Part shown: piece by piece, positions 42,602 through 52,549 of the stretch | How the letters are laid out: every line of letters begins with the position of its first letter | Position numbering within the stretch: the stretch's first letter is position 1 | Source of the DNA: Bacillota bacterium | GTDB taxonomy: Bacteria; Bacillota; Clostridia; Acetivibrionales; DSM-27016 | Direction of reading: 5' to 3' | Length of the DNA: 64,000 bases | NCBI GenBank assembly: GCA_023390115.1 | Contig: JAEWDM010000024.1 | Span: forward strand, 62,001 to 126,000 | Made by a program: the position numbers and the translations under genes | Notes under the pieces: generated by a model | The model's database searches: none | What the model saw: only the letters and a program-made list of their open reading frames with translations | Told to the model about the DNA's origin: nothing

Positions 42602-44149
42602 ATGTACAAGGTTAAAAGGATAATAAGCTTTTGCGTAGTGCTGGTATTTACCGCCGCTTTTCTGTTTGCAGGCTGCGGCAAGAGCGACGGGCCGGCAAGC
42701 TCCGGCAGCACTGGGGCTTCTTCTGCAGGCGAGACGTCAGGTGTGCCGGAGCTAAAGCCGGTAGAGCTGACATGGTATGCTATTGCGACACCTCAGAAGG
42801 ATACTGCACTGGTGGAAAAAGAGGTTGAGTCATACCTTAAGAACAAACTGAATGTTAAGCTTAAGATCAATTATTTTGATTGGGGCGCATATGAGCAGAA
42901 AATGAATGTTATGATTGCAACAGGAGATAAGTTTGACCTTTGCTTTACAGCAGGCTGGCAGTTGAATTTCCAGCAGAATGCCGGAAAGGGCGCATGGATG
43001 GACATTAAGGAATATATTGAGCAATATGGACCCAACCTGAAGGAAAAGTTTGGAAAGTATTTTGCGGCAACTACAATTGACGGAAAGCTGTACGGTATAC
43101 CCTACAACATGAGCGGATTGGGCTCACAGGGCTCTGCATATATAAGAAAGGATCTGGCCGAAAAATACAACCTTGATGTAAGCAGCCTTAAGTCCTATGA
43201 GGATTTGGAGCCGTTCTTTGACCAGATACTTAAAAATGAAACTGGAATAATTCCCGTGTGCATGACGGGTGGGGACGGAACGGTGGGGTTGTTTAATATT
43301 TACTTTGACACGCCTGACAGAAATATTCCCAGCCTTGGGGTAAAATATGATGATCAAAGCTGCACCGTTATAAATACCGATATGTCTCCTGAAAGCGTCA
43401 AAGACCGTGAAGTACTGAGAAAATGGAATCAGAAGGGATATATAAGGAAGGATTCGGTATCTATAAAGCAGCGTGATCCGGAAATGCAGAGTAAAAAATA
43501 CGCCTCTATCATTATGGGATATGTACCCGGATGGAAAGAGGATTATGAGCAGAGATGGGGATATGAGACAGTTGTAGCTCCACTCAGTACAAAGCCGCTC
43601 ATTAATACTGATGCCATTATTGCGGGGGTAACGGCAGTTAGCAGAACCTCCCAAAACCCTGACCGGGCTGTAATGCTTATGGAGCTGATTAACTCCGACC
43701 CCGTGTTTGCAAACCTTGTTGCTTTTGGGATAGAGGGCAAGCACTATGCTACGGTAGATACCTCGAATGCTATACACATTATAAAGCAGCCTGACGGTGT
43801 AACGGCTGAAACAAACGGATATTGGACAAATCAGGGCTGGCAGTTCTGTGATCCGTTTATGCTTTACAGCGATCAGCCCAACAGGGTGGAGCTGGTTGAG
43901 GCCCAGAAGAAGGCGGCTGAAAACGGAATAATATCCCCCATAAACGGGTTTGTTTTCAACAGTGAGCCTGTAAAAACGCAGATAGCACAGCTTACATCGG
44001 TATTTAAGGAGTACAACAATGTATGGTCCACAGGCAATATGGACCTGGCAAAATTCCCCGAGTACCAGCAAAGGCTGGAAAGGGCAGGTCTTGAAGATGT
44101 TCAGAAGGAAATGCAGAAGCAGATTGACGAGTGGAAGAAAACAAAATAA
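42602..44149 (+). CDS. LplA-like ABC transporter substrate-binding lipoprotein
   Basis: This 515-aa solute-binding protein has a signal peptide and lipobox FAGC at about residue 25. A Ser/Gly-rich linker follows (SSGSTGASSAGETSG), then the LplA-type domain. Its length matches this subgroup. An AGGAGG is seen upstream. The importer operon contains no ATPase and no glycosidase. Confidence 0.9.
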   Translation: MYKVKRIISFCVVLVFTAAFLFAGCGKSDGPASSGSTGASSAGETSGVPELKPVELTWYAIATPQKDTALVEKEVESYLKNKLNVKLKINYFDWGAYEQKMNVMIATGDKFDLCFTAGWQLNFQQNAGKGAWMDIKEYIEQYGPNLKEKFGKYFAATTIDGKLYGIPYNMSGLGSQGSAYIRKDLAEKYNLDVSSLKSYEDLEPFFDQILKNETGIIPVCMTGGDGTVGLFNIYFDTPDRNIPSLGVKYDDQSCTVINTDMSPESVKDREVLRKWNQKGYIRKDSVSIKQRDPEMQSKKYASIIMGYVPGWKEDYEQRWGYETVVAPLSTKPLINTDAIIAGVTAVSRTSQNPDRAVMLMELINSDPVFANLVAFGIEGKHYATVDTSNAIHIIKQPDGVTAETNGYWTNQGWQFCDPFMLYSDQPNRVELVEAQKKAAENGIISPINGFVFNSEPVKTQIAQLTSVFKEYNNVWSTGNMDLAKFPEYQQRLERAGLEDVQKEMQKQIDEWKKTK

Positions 44150-44167
44150 GCTTTTGAAGCTTTAGGT

Positions 44168-44206
44168 AAAGCATAAAGGGGCGCATGTTGACTCCTTTAT
44201 GCTTTT
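44168..44206 (+). terminator. Terminator of the LplABC-like operon
   Basis: AAAGCATAAAGGGG pairs with CTCCTTTATGCTTTT, followed by ATTTTGTG. Confidence 0.75.
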
Positions 44207-44341
44207 ATTTTGTGTTTACAGGGAGGTGTACAATTGCTTTTTATGAAAGCAAAGCCGATATATACTTTTAAACCGTGGATAATTGTGGTAAGATAGTAAC
44301 AGGCATTCATAAAAGTAAAAAGTTTTTCCAAGGGGAGTCAT

Positions 44342-46684
44342 ATGAGAATCAGGATTGCCAAGCAAACTCTTTACAAGAAAATGGTTGCGTATATTACGCT
44401 GTTGGTGATTTTTATAATTTTAGTTTTGTCGGGTGTGCTTTACGTTAACTTTGAAAATATAGGACTTAAAACACAGTTCAATTCAAACCTCAGCATTTTG
44501 TCCCAAATAAGCTATAGTGCCAATTATTTAGATGAGACTGCAAGAAATGTCGGTGCATATATATATTCCAGCAATGATTACGTACCCCTGCTGTACTCCG
44601 AGAGTGAGGATATGCAGGACATATACCCTACAATAAGGAGCATGGAGGCATTAGTGAGCCAGTCCGGCAGCCTCCACTCAATATACATATACAATGGAAG
44701 CATGGGAATATTCTACTCTACATGGGGAGGCTTTTTCAGCCGGGCGGAGGATTTTGCAGACAGGGATATTGCAGATTTGATACAAAATAATAAATTGCCT
44801 GCCGAGAAAAGCTTTAAGCCCGCTCTGAGGAAAATACCTCCGGAGAATGGGTCGGGAAGGGGAGAACAATACACCAATGTATTAACATATATGATTTACG
44901 ACTATTTCGGGGATGGCAAAAGGGTGCAGAGCGCCATAATAATAAATTTAAGCTCGGAGTATCTGACAGGACTTACAGAGCTGCTTAATACCAAAAGCAT
45001 ACTAAAGGGAAGCGAAACTTTTATCCTCAATGAAAAAGGGATGGTAATAGGAGGGGCAAATGAAGAGAGCGAAATAGTCGGAGAGAGCAAGAGCTTTTGT
45101 ATGGAAAAGGTATTCAATGCAACAGAAAAAAACGGATATTTTTTTGATAATATTAACGGTGAAAAGGTTGTAGTGACCTATGTTGCGTCGGATATACCGG
45201 ACTGGAGGTTCGTAAACATTACTCCGTACAGTGAAATATTTAAGGATATGGACAATTTGAGAAGAAATATATATGTTGTCTGTATCAGCCTGCTGATTTT
45301 GGGCATGTCTGTTTCATACTCCCTTGCCCGGTATCTGTATTCTCCTATAAGAAACATGATGCGAAGAGTTGAACAGCTTTCTGATACTAAAGTAGATAAG
45401 AGCGGAATTAATGAAATGGATTTCGTGACGGGTGTGCTTGCCGATACGGTGGAAAAAGCCAGGTTAATGCAGTCAATCAAGCTGGAGAAGGATATTGATC
45501 AAAAAAATAAATTTTTAAAAAGCCTTTTGTTCAACGAGGAGCAGGAGGAGTGTTATCTTAAGGAAACGCTTGAAAAGCATAGGATCAATCTGGACACCGG
45601 CAGTGAATATATGCTTTGCAACTGCGGCATTGACCGGTATGGAGAGTTCTCGGAGAAGTTTGGCCTTGAGGATCAAAAGCTGTTTCGTTTTGCGGTATGC
45701 AATGCAGCCAGCGAAATCGCGTCTAAATATTTTAGAAATGAAGCCATTGAGGTCGATGACAAAAATATAGTGATTTTAATGAGCATCAAAAATACCCCCG
45801 CCTGTGATGTCCAGGCTTCGATTTTGAAAATAGGATATGAAATTCAGGAGTGGTGCGGAAGATATTTGAACATAGGGCTTACAATCGCTGTAAGCCATAG
45901 CTGCCACAGCTTAATAGAGCTTCCGGGTGAATACCGGTTTGCAGAGATGCTTTCGAAACACCGCCTTATACATGGGCACAGGGCAATACTCCTTCCGCAT
46001 GTGGCCGAAAGTTTAAATAAAAGCATGTTTGAGCACCCCGCAGCTCTTGAGCAAAGACTGGAGGAGGCTGTTGCACACGGAAGAGCCAGTGATGCCTGTG
46101 AGTCTTACAGAAGTATAATAAGCTATGTTTCGGAATATTCCTGTGATACTATCAGCTCGTATATGTTTTACCTGTCATATCTTTTATTTAAAAAAGCCAA
46201 TGAGCTTGAGGCAAAGGGCTATGAAAGAATTCCTCTTGACTGTAATACCTTTATAAGCCACATTATTTCCCTTGAGACTCTTGAGGAGATAGATGAAAAA
46301 TTTATTAAGCTTCTTGAAACCATTGCACATACCGTAGAGAATAAAAAATTCAAAAGAAAAAATAAGCTTATTGACAAGGTAATAGAAATAATTGAAGCGG
46401 AGTATATGGATAAATCCCTATGCCAGGAGGTGGTGGCGGGCAAGCTCGATATTTCCAGGGATTATCTCGGGAGAATTTTTAGAGAGTCTTATTCAAAATC
46501 CTTTGCGGAGTATCTTACCGATATGAGACTTCAGAAGGCGGTGGAGTTTTTAAGCCAGGGTAAAAATGTTACGGAGATTTTAGGAGAAATAGGGTGGGAA
46601 AACAAAAACTATTTCTATACAACCTTTAAACAGAAATACGGAATGACCACCTCTGAATATAAAGCCAGGGTAATGAATGTGTAG
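44342..46684 (+). CDS. Membrane-bound AraC-type regulator (YesS/YtdP-like)
   Basis: This 780-aa protein has TM1 at about 14-37, an extracellular sensor to about 300, and TM2 near 303-323. A HAMP-like linker follows, then a central cytoplasmic domain and two C-terminal AraC helix-turn-helices (about 685-780, ending TTFKQKYGMTTSEYKARV). These one-component regulators detect a sugar or its binding protein outside and act on DNA inside. It likely controls the importer operon just upstream. Confidence 0.87.
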   Translation: MRIRIAKQTLYKKMVAYITLLVIFIILVLSGVLYVNFENIGLKTQFNSNLSILSQISYSANYLDETARNVGAYIYSSNDYVPLLYSESEDMQDIYPTIRSMEALVSQSGSLHSIYIYNGSMGIFYSTWGGFFSRAEDFADRDIADLIQNNKLPAEKSFKPALRKIPPENGSGRGEQYTNVLTYMIYDYFGDGKRVQSAIIINLSSEYLTGLTELLNTKSILKGSETFILNEKGMVIGGANEESEIVGESKSFCMEKVFNATEKNGYFFDNINGEKVVVTYVASDIPDWRFVNITPYSEIFKDMDNLRRNIYVVCISLLILGMSVSYSLARYLYSPIRNMMRRVEQLSDTKVDKSGINEMDFVTGVLADTVEKARLMQSIKLEKDIDQKNKFLKSLLFNEEQEECYLKETLEKHRINLDTGSEYMLCNCGIDRYGEFSEKFGLEDQKLFRFAVCNAASEIASKYFRNEAIEVDDKNIVILMSIKNTPACDVQASILKIGYEIQEWCGRYLNIGLTIAVSHSCHSLIELPGEYRFAEMLSKHRLIHGHRAILLPHVAESLNKSMFEHPAALEQRLEEAVAHGRASDACESYRSIISYVSEYSCDTISSYMFYLSYLLFKKANELEAKGYERIPLDCNTFISHIISLETLEEIDEKFIKLLETIAHTVENKKFKRKNKLIDKVIEIIEAEYMDKSLCQEVVAGKLDISRDYLGRIFRESYSKSFAEYLTDMRLQKAVEFLSQGKNVTEILGEIGWENKNYFYTTFKQKYGMTTSEYKARVMNV

Positions 46685-46709
46685 CCGGTGTATTATTCCG
46701 GTATAGATT

Positions 46710-48101
46710 ATGATGAAACGGATGGTTTTAAGAGGAATGAAAAATAATGGACCTAATAGAATGGTAGACATGACGCAAGGGAAGCCATCCAAAATTATGA
46801 CTGAATTTATGCTTCCCCTTGTTATAGGAAGTTTACTTCAGAACCTGTATAATGTGGTGGATACAATTGTTGTAGGGAGATACCTGGGAAAGGATGCTTT
46901 GGCTGCGGTAGGCAATTCATATATTCCCATGCTGCTTGTAAATGGCATTGTTATGGGCATGGCTTCGGGAATTTCGATATTGATTTCTCAATACTTTGGC
47001 GGAAAAGATTCGGACAAGATAAAAAAGGCATGTGCCGCTGTTCTTGAATTAGCTGCGGTGCTGTCTGTTTTGCTGACTATAGGGTGTCTTATGAGCGCCG
47101 AGGCGATGTTTAAGATGATGAATATGCCTCCTGAAATGCTTGAGCAGGGGATACTGTATTTTTCAGTTATAGCGTTAGGCTTTCCTTGTGTTGTAATATA
47201 TAATTTTTTAGCTGCTGTTTTCAGAGCCATTGGAAATTCCAGGATACCTTTTTATTTTCTCGTACTCTCCTGCTTTCTGAATATATTATTTGATATATGC
47301 GGCGTAATAATTTTGGGAATGGGGATTAGAGGGATTGCAATTTCGACAGTATTGGCACAGTTGTTCAGCGGAGCAGGCATAGCTGTATATTTCTTGAAAA
47401 ACGGATTATTTACGCTAAAGGACTTTCGAATAAATTTTAAAAGAGATGCCAAAGCAATAGCAGCAATTATTAAATATGGGCTTACATCAATTTTTCAGAA
47501 TTTTTTTTCAGGTGTGAGTATGCTTATAATACAAAGCATTATAAACACATTCAGTGTTGATGTTATTTCAGCATATGCGGCCGCATATAAGATTGAATCA
47601 ATTATGACAATACCTGTTGTAAATTTGGGAACAACACTGGGGGTTTTTGTTGCCCAAAATGTCGGGGCCGGTGAGATTGAGAGGCTTAAGAAAGGACTTA
47701 TGGCTTCATTTAAAATAGCAATGCTTATCACAGTGGGAGTTAATGCGGTTATTTTTTTTGCCGGAAAGAGCCTTATGAGGGCCATTGTGAAAAATGATGA
47801 GGCGGTGGTTGTGCTGGGCCTCAAATATTTACAGATTGTAGGGCTTTTTTATATATGCCTGGCGGCACTATATATACTGACTAATTTTTTGAGGAGCTCG
47901 GGAGAAGTCAAGTATCCAATATTCAATACTTTTTTAGAGTTAGCGGCCAGAATTGTATTCGCGCTGATATTGACTGAGGCATTTGGTGTAATGGGCATAT
48001 TTTCCGGTAGGCCTCTTAGCTTTTTAATAAGCACATTAAGTCTGACAATCCGGTATAAGATGGGTATATGGGAGCATATGGCCGTGAGAGAAAGAAAATA
48101 G
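46710..48101 (+). CDS. MATE-family efflux transporter
   Basis: This protein of up to 463 aa is a multidrug/organic cation MATE exporter of about 12 TM helices. The conserved N-lobe segment PLVIGSLLQNLYNVVDTIVVGRYLG is clear, with a repeat in the C-lobe around GLTSIFQNFFSGVSMLI. The start is uncertain: the ATG at 46710 has no clear ribosome site, and ATGs at 46737 and 46761 are alternatives. It should couple drug or metabolite export to Na+ or H+ import. Confidence 0.88.
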   Translation: MMKRMVLRGMKNNGPNRMVDMTQGKPSKIMTEFMLPLVIGSLLQNLYNVVDTIVVGRYLGKDALAAVGNSYIPMLLVNGIVMGMASGISILISQYFGGKDSDKIKKACAAVLELAAVLSVLLTIGCLMSAEAMFKMMNMPPEMLEQGILYFSVIALGFPCVVIYNFLAAVFRAIGNSRIPFYFLVLSCFLNILFDICGVIILGMGIRGIAISTVLAQLFSGAGIAVYFLKNGLFTLKDFRINFKRDAKAIAAIIKYGLTSIFQNFFSGVSMLIIQSIINTFSVDVISAYAAAYKIESIMTIPVVNLGTTLGVFVAQNVGAGEIERLKKGLMASFKIAMLITVGVNAVIFFAGKSLMRAIVKNDEAVVVLGLKYLQIVGLFYICLAALYILTNFLRSSGEVKYPIFNTFLELAARIVFALILTEAFGVMGIFSGRPLSFLISTLSLTIRYKMGIWEHMAVRERK

Positions 48102-48241
48102 CATTATATACAGGACGATTGTCTGTATTTGGAGGATAAAGGTTTTAGAAATATAGTAATTTGAATAATAATGATGTAAATGCTTGGCATATTATGGTAT
48201 AATATAACTAAAATACATGACAATAGAGGGGATGGTAATTA

Positions 48242-49513
48242 GTGATTAACCCAAATTTCTTAGTAGCCAGAGAATATTATAATGAAGTATATAAGAAATA
48301 TCTGTTTTTTAATTCTTTTTATGGAAAGGCATATAAGCAGGAGTTTATGGATCTTTTTTCTGCCAGTACGTTTTCAAAGGTGGTTCCTCAAATACTGGCA
48401 AAAGAGGAATATGCACAGCTTCTTACCGAAGGTAATTATTATCAGAACTACCCGTCGCCAGAGGGGGATCAGGGCTTTTTAGATACATTCCGTTTATTTA
48501 TAAAAAGGATATATAATTTGGATATTTCAAGGCTTGGTACAATGGTATGCCAGGGAACCATGCAGGCTATTGATGCCGTTTCGACTATTCTTACGGGCAA
48601 AGTAGTGTTTGTTATGGACTCTACGGTAACTTTTGCAAAATCCATACCCGCTGCTAATGGGGCAAAGGTAGTGTTGATTAAGACTAATAACGGCCTGATT
48701 GATTTAAAGGATCTTGAGGAAAAAATATTGCAGTATGAGGAAAAGGATTGGATGTATTTATACCTGAACTATCCCAATAATCCGACAGGCAGCCAGATAA
48801 CGCTTGATGAACTGAATAAGATAGTGAGTCTGACTCAGAAATATAATTTAAGGGTGGTTCATGATCACGATATTTGCCTGACATCTTATTCTGAGGACAG
48901 GCCGGTCATCAGTCTTTTTCATTGCGAAGCGGCCTTTAATAATTGCATAGAGATCTATACCTTATCTAAGGAATTTGGCTTGTCGGGTCTGCGCGTGGGG
49001 ATAATTGTCGGAAATGAGGAGATCGTCAGCGCAATAAAATATCATAATTATGAAATGAATGTTATGGTTCCTCTGTTTAATCAAAAGGTGGCTGAGCTGG
49101 CCATTAAAAAGATTAATCCTCCTGAGGTGAGGGAAAGAATATCCGAAAGTATGGAGACATTAGTATCGGGATTCAGAGATTTAGGCTGGAGCGATTTGAA
49201 ATTTCCACATGCGGGCATTTCATTTTTACTGCCTGTTCCCAAGAGGTTTGAGGAGGAATATGGGGATAAGTCGGGAGAATTGTTTGCCTTTCACCTGCAA
49301 AAGGATTTTGGGATCAGCGTAGGTCCGGCAGTATGCAACTGCTTTGACAAAGCCAATTATATAAGAGTGCTGTCAATGGAATCCAAAGTGGCGTGCGAGA
49401 GAATGTTTCTAAGGCTGAAGGGCAAAATATGTCCCGATATGAGCCCTCCCAAGGCTTTATACAACGAGTATGAGGAAATGTCAAAAATAAGCCGGAATTA
49501 TAACATACGATAG
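48242..49513 (+). CDS. Class I/II PLP-dependent aminotransferase
   Basis: This protein of about 423 aa has the fold-type I layout. The PLP lysine lies in YTLSKEFGLSGLRVG, preceded by a conserved NYPNNPTG segment and the phosphate/ring contacts. Start GTG 48242 follows AGAGGGGATGG. The N-terminus before residue 60 is not standard. It is followed 38 bases later by a Gfo/Idh oxidoreductase, so the two may make an amino sugar or amino acid derivative together. Confidence 0.85.
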   Translation: MINPNFLVAREYYNEVYKKYLFFNSFYGKAYKQEFMDLFSASTFSKVVPQILAKEEYAQLLTEGNYYQNYPSPEGDQGFLDTFRLFIKRIYNLDISRLGTMVCQGTMQAIDAVSTILTGKVVFVMDSTVTFAKSIPAANGAKVVLIKTNNGLIDLKDLEEKILQYEEKDWMYLYLNYPNNPTGSQITLDELNKIVSLTQKYNLRVVHDHDICLTSYSEDRPVISLFHCEAAFNNCIEIYTLSKEFGLSGLRVGIIVGNEEIVSAIKYHNYEMNVMVPLFNQKVAELAIKKINPPEVRERISESMETLVSGFRDLGWSDLKFPHAGISFLLPVPKRFEEEYGDKSGELFAFHLQKDFGISVGPAVCNCFDKANYIRVLSMESKVACERMFLRLKGKICPDMSPPKALYNEYEEMSKISRNYNIR

Positions 49514-49551
49514 CGCGCTGGATAGCGGGCTAAAAAGGGTGGAAAGAAAAA

Positions 49552-50586
49552 ATGAAAAATGTTAATGTGGGGATTATTGGAGCCGGCTTGGGGCTTAGAT
49601 GTATTTTTCCTAAATTTAAAGATATTGCTAATGTCAATGTAGCCGGAATTTTAGCCTCAAGCTATAGTCATACGCTTGAAATAGCCGGCAGATACAAGCT
49701 TCCGAATGCTTGCAGAAGTGTGGAGGAGATGTGTGAAATACCCGGTATTGATTTGATATGTGTAGCATCCCCCACAAAGTACCATTTCGAACAAGCCTCA
49801 TATGTCATCGAAAGTAACATTCATATCCTGTGTGAAAAACCCCTGTGCCTGAATTTTGGCCAGACACAAAGACTGGTTAAATTGTTTGAAGGCACTGAAA
49901 AAATATGTCTTATAGATCTTGAGCTTAGATTCAATCCCTATTTCAAAAAAGTAAAGGACCTGGTTAATTGCACACTTGGGCGGATATACTTTATCCAAAT
50001 GCATTTTCAGTCTTCGCTGTACAGGGACGACAGCATTAAAAATACCTGGAATTTAGATGGAAGCATGGGAGGAGGAATACGGCTTGCTATATTTCCTCAT
50101 CTTTTAGATTTGCTGTTCTTTTGGCTTGGCGATAAAGAGTGTATTTCTTTAAAAGGCTTTATGAGCTCTCTCAATGCTTCGGATAAAATATCAGATTTTT
50201 GCAGCGCCGGCTTGAGCTTCGAAAATGATATCAGCGTTCATCTTTCAGCATCGGCGGTAGGGTTTGGGGATAAAGCCTTCAGCATAATTATAATGGGGGA
50301 GAATGGAACTGTCACATTTGATTTGGATAAAAAGCTGTTTTTCAACAATAATGCTGTGTGTGTGGGTGTCCCTGACTATTATAATGAGTCGGAGTCAATC
50401 TTCAGAAGCTCCTTCGGGTGCTATGCCAGAAGCATAATTGACGCAATCCGGCATGATAAAATGGATGCCTCGTTTACAACCGGTAAGGAAATTCTAAGGC
50501 TTCACAGGCTGCTGGATGATATCCGATTGTCAGCTAATTCGGGCAGGGAAATAGTGTACAGGCAATCGGAAAAAAAACTTTTTTGA
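49552..50586 (+). CDS. Gfo/Idh/MocA-family oxidoreductase
   Basis: This 344-aa protein has an N-terminal Rossmann fold with GIIGAGLGLR, the conserved CEKPL segment near residue 94, and a C-terminal alpha/beta substrate domain with the GGGIRLAIFPHLLDLL motif. These enzymes reduce or oxidise sugars, inositol or imines with NAD(P). Here the partner is the aminotransferase gene just upstream. Confidence 0.87.
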   Translation: MKNVNVGIIGAGLGLRCIFPKFKDIANVNVAGILASSYSHTLEIAGRYKLPNACRSVEEMCEIPGIDLICVASPTKYHFEQASYVIESNIHILCEKPLCLNFGQTQRLVKLFEGTEKICLIDLELRFNPYFKKVKDLVNCTLGRIYFIQMHFQSSLYRDDSIKNTWNLDGSMGGGIRLAIFPHLLDLLFFWLGDKECISLKGFMSSLNASDKISDFCSAGLSFENDISVHLSASAVGFGDKAFSIIIMGENGTVTFDLDKKLFFNNNAVCVGVPDYYNESESIFRSSFGCYARSIIDAIRHDKMDASFTTGKEILRLHRLLDDIRLSANSGREIVYRQSEKKLF

Positions 50587-50591
50587 ATACA

Positions 50592-50632
50592 CGGAGCAAT
50601 GCCAAACATAAATGTATGTGGCTTTGCTCCGG
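50592..50632 (+). terminator. Hairpin after the Gfo/Idh gene
   Basis: CGGAGCAATGCC pairs with GGCTTTGCTCCG with an inner ACATA/TATGT stem. No long T-run follows, so it may be a weak terminator or an mRNA-end stem. Confidence 0.55.
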
Positions 50633-50676
50633 TAATAATGCTATGGGGACCCCGCTATAAAATATAAAACTTCCTG

Positions 50677-50704
50677 TTGAAAAATAATTAAATTATTGTA
50701 TAAT
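50677..50704 (+). promoter_or_regulatory. Sigma-A-like promoter of the pyridoxal-kinase-like gene
   Basis: TTGAAA and a perfect TATAAT are separated by 16 bases, about 70 bases ahead of the start codon. Confidence 0.6.
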
Positions 50705-50775
50705 ATAATATTATATACAAAATTGTTAAGTAATGGTGAATTAAAGTGAACAAATATTTAAAAGAGGTGCTTCAG

Positions 50776-51627
50776 ATGCAAAAAAGGGTAGCTGCAATTC
50801 ATGACATTTCCTGCCTCGGGCGTTGTTCTCTCACCGTGGCATTGCCCGTTCTTTCAGCGGGGGGGATTGAAACAAGCATAATACCCACTGCTATCCTGTC
50901 GACTCATACCGGCGGATTTCCCGGATTTACATTTAGAGATCTGAGCAGTGATATTCTCCCCATTGCAGAGCATTGGAAATCATTAAACATTAGATTTGAC
51001 GCCATGTATACAGGGTATCTTGCTTCTTTTCAGCAGTTGGAGATTGTTTCCGAATTGCTTGACATGTTTTCCGCAGAAGACAACCTCCTGTTTATAGATC
51101 CCGTTATGGGAGATAACGGTAAGTTTTATACCTCGTTTTATCCTGAGTTTGCCGGGGGTATGACAAAGCTATGCTCGAAAGCCGATGTTATTATCCCTAA
51201 CCTTACGGAGGCTGCCTTGCTGCTTGGAGAGGAATACAGAAATGGTCCCTACACCAAGGATTACATAAAATATTTACTCCAGAGGCTGGCTGAGCTGGGG
51301 CCGCAGAAGGTGGTTGTGACGGGAGTTTACTTTGACGACGACAGATTGGGGGCAGCGGCTTATGACCGTAGTACGGAAGAAATAGCGTATATTCTCAATG
51401 AGAAAATTCCCGGCAGCTATCACGGCACGGGGGACATATTCGGGAGCACTTTGCTGGCAGCACTGCTAAACGGCTTTAGCCTGTACGCTTCAGTCGAAAT
51501 CGCCTCAAAGTACACTGCCGATTCCATACGGTGCAGCTATGCAAGCGCTGCCGACAGGCGCTTCGGCGTAAACTTTGAGTATAGCCTGGGGGAGCTGGCA
51601 GGAGTTTTGCGCCCCGCGGGCCTGTAA
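50776..51627 (+). CDS. Pyridoxal/pyridoxamine kinase-like (PdxK/PdxY) protein
   Basis: This 283-aa ribokinase-fold protein resembles pyridoxal kinases (about 280-290 aa): HDISCLGRCSLTVALPVLSAGG at the N-terminus, IDPVMGDNG in the middle, and the anion-hole/catalytic GTGDIFGS near residue 215. ATG 50776 after AAAGAGGTG is preferred over a GTG thirty bases upstream. The product would phosphorylate a B6 vitamer at the 5' hydroxyl; the ThiD substrate HMP is the main alternative. An ECF S-component follows 46 bases later. Confidence 0.82.
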   Translation: MQKRVAAIHDISCLGRCSLTVALPVLSAGGIETSIIPTAILSTHTGGFPGFTFRDLSSDILPIAEHWKSLNIRFDAMYTGYLASFQQLEIVSELLDMFSAEDNLLFIDPVMGDNGKFYTSFYPEFAGGMTKLCSKADVIIPNLTEAALLLGEEYRNGPYTKDYIKYLLQRLAELGPQKVVVTGVYFDDDRLGAAAYDRSTEEIAYILNEKIPGSYHGTGDIFGSTLLAALLNGFSLYASVEIASKYTADSIRCSYASAADRRFGVNFEYSLGELAGVLRPAGL

Positions 51628-51673
51628 AGCAAGTTTCCTTAAATTATATATTAAGAAAGAGAGGAATAATACT

Positions 51674-52255
51674 ATGAAAAAGAAAATTACAGTCAAGGAG
51701 ATGGCAATGACAGGTGTACTGGCAGCGTTGGTATATGCTGCTTCCGCCTTCCTGCAAATTCCCATTCCAACGGCAATTGACAACACTCGCATTCATATGG
51801 GGAATGTTATGTGTTTATTGTCGGGACTGCTTTTGGGGCCTTTGTGGGGGGGCTTTGCCGCGGGATTCGGCTCGATGTTCTTTGATTTGACAAATCCTCT
51901 GTATACTGCTTCAGCGCCTTTTACGTTCGCATTTAAGTTTGCCATGGCATGGCTGTGCGGCAAAATCGCATGGGGAAATGGCGCAGATGCTAAAAAGATA
52001 TTCAGAAACATTACAGGAGCCACATGCGGCGCTGTTCTGTATGTTATACTATATCTCTCCAAGGGCTATATTGAAAACTATTATATTATGCGCATGCAGC
52101 TAACGCCGGTATTGATTTCATTATCACAAAAGGCTATTGTCTCTACAGTAAATGCGGTTATTGCGGTAATTGTTGCCGTGCCTCTGGCTAAAGCAGTCCG
52201 AATGGCGCTTTCCCGCGCCAACTTAATGCAGGAGACAGAGCGGCAAGCGTTGTGA
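51674..52255 (+). CDS. ECF transporter S-component (vitamin uptake)
   Basis: This 193-aa protein has five or six TM segments and the small hydrophobic layout of ECF S-components, with the GVLAALVYAAS helix near the N-terminus. AGAGG precedes ATG 51674. Its position directly after a pyridoxal kinase-like gene suggests uptake of a B6 vitamer; substrate choice in this family is usually read from such neighbours. The EcfA/EcfT module must be encoded elsewhere. Confidence 0.78.
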   Translation: MKKKITVKEMAMTGVLAALVYAASAFLQIPIPTAIDNTRIHMGNVMCLLSGLLLGPLWGGFAAGFGSMFFDLTNPLYTASAPFTFAFKFAMAWLCGKIAWGNGADAKKIFRNITGATCGAVLYVILYLSKGYIENYYIMRMQLTPVLISLSQKAIVSTVNAVIAVIVAVPLAKAVRMALSRANLMQETERQAL

Positions 52256-52278
52256 AGAATATTTTACAAAAATACAGT

Positions 52279-52307
52279 TTGACAAAGAGTAAAAGCCTTG
52301 CTATAAT
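52279..52307 (+). promoter_or_regulatory. Consensus promoter of tRNA-Leu
   Basis: A perfect TTGACA (52279-52284) and a perfect TATAAT (52302-52307) have the ideal 17-base spacer. The tRNA starts 17 bases downstream. Confidence 0.92.
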
Positions 52308-52323
52308 TGCAGAGTGAATTCAT

Positions 52324-52407
52324 GCGGATGTGGTGGAACTGGCAGACACGCAAGATTTAGGATCTTGTGGTGACCCCGTGCAGGTTCAAGTCCTGTCATC
52401 CGCACCA
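52324..52407 (+). tRNA. tRNA-Leu (anticodon UAG)
   Basis: A cloverleaf is visible, with acceptor GCGGATG/CATCCGC, a D arm, an anticodon stem CAAGA/TCTTG around TTTAGGA (anticodon TAG), a long variable arm typical of leucine tRNAs, a T arm with TTCAAGT, and an encoded CCA. It is the last backbone-like gene before the accessory region. Confidence 0.94.
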
Positions 52408-52414
52408 AATCATG

Positions 52415-52466
52415 ATAATCCGAACCTTGTCCCTGTTGGGGATGGGTTCGGATTATTGTTTTATTT
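52415..52466 (+). terminator. Terminator of tRNA-Leu
   Basis: ATAATCCGAACC pairs with GGGTTCGGATTAT, followed by TGTTTTATTTTT. The loop has a minor CCC/GGG stem. Confidence 0.88.
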
Positions 52467-52549
52467 TTAGATTTTTGATAGCTTACTAGACTGAAACATG
52501 GTAAAATAAAGGCAAAGAAATATATGCAAGAATTTAGGGGGAGTCTCTT

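Noticed and set aside
43124..44071. 315-codon minus-strand open frame
   Set aside because: It is antisense to the LplA-like lipoprotein gene, with an atypical composition; a shadow of its codon bias.
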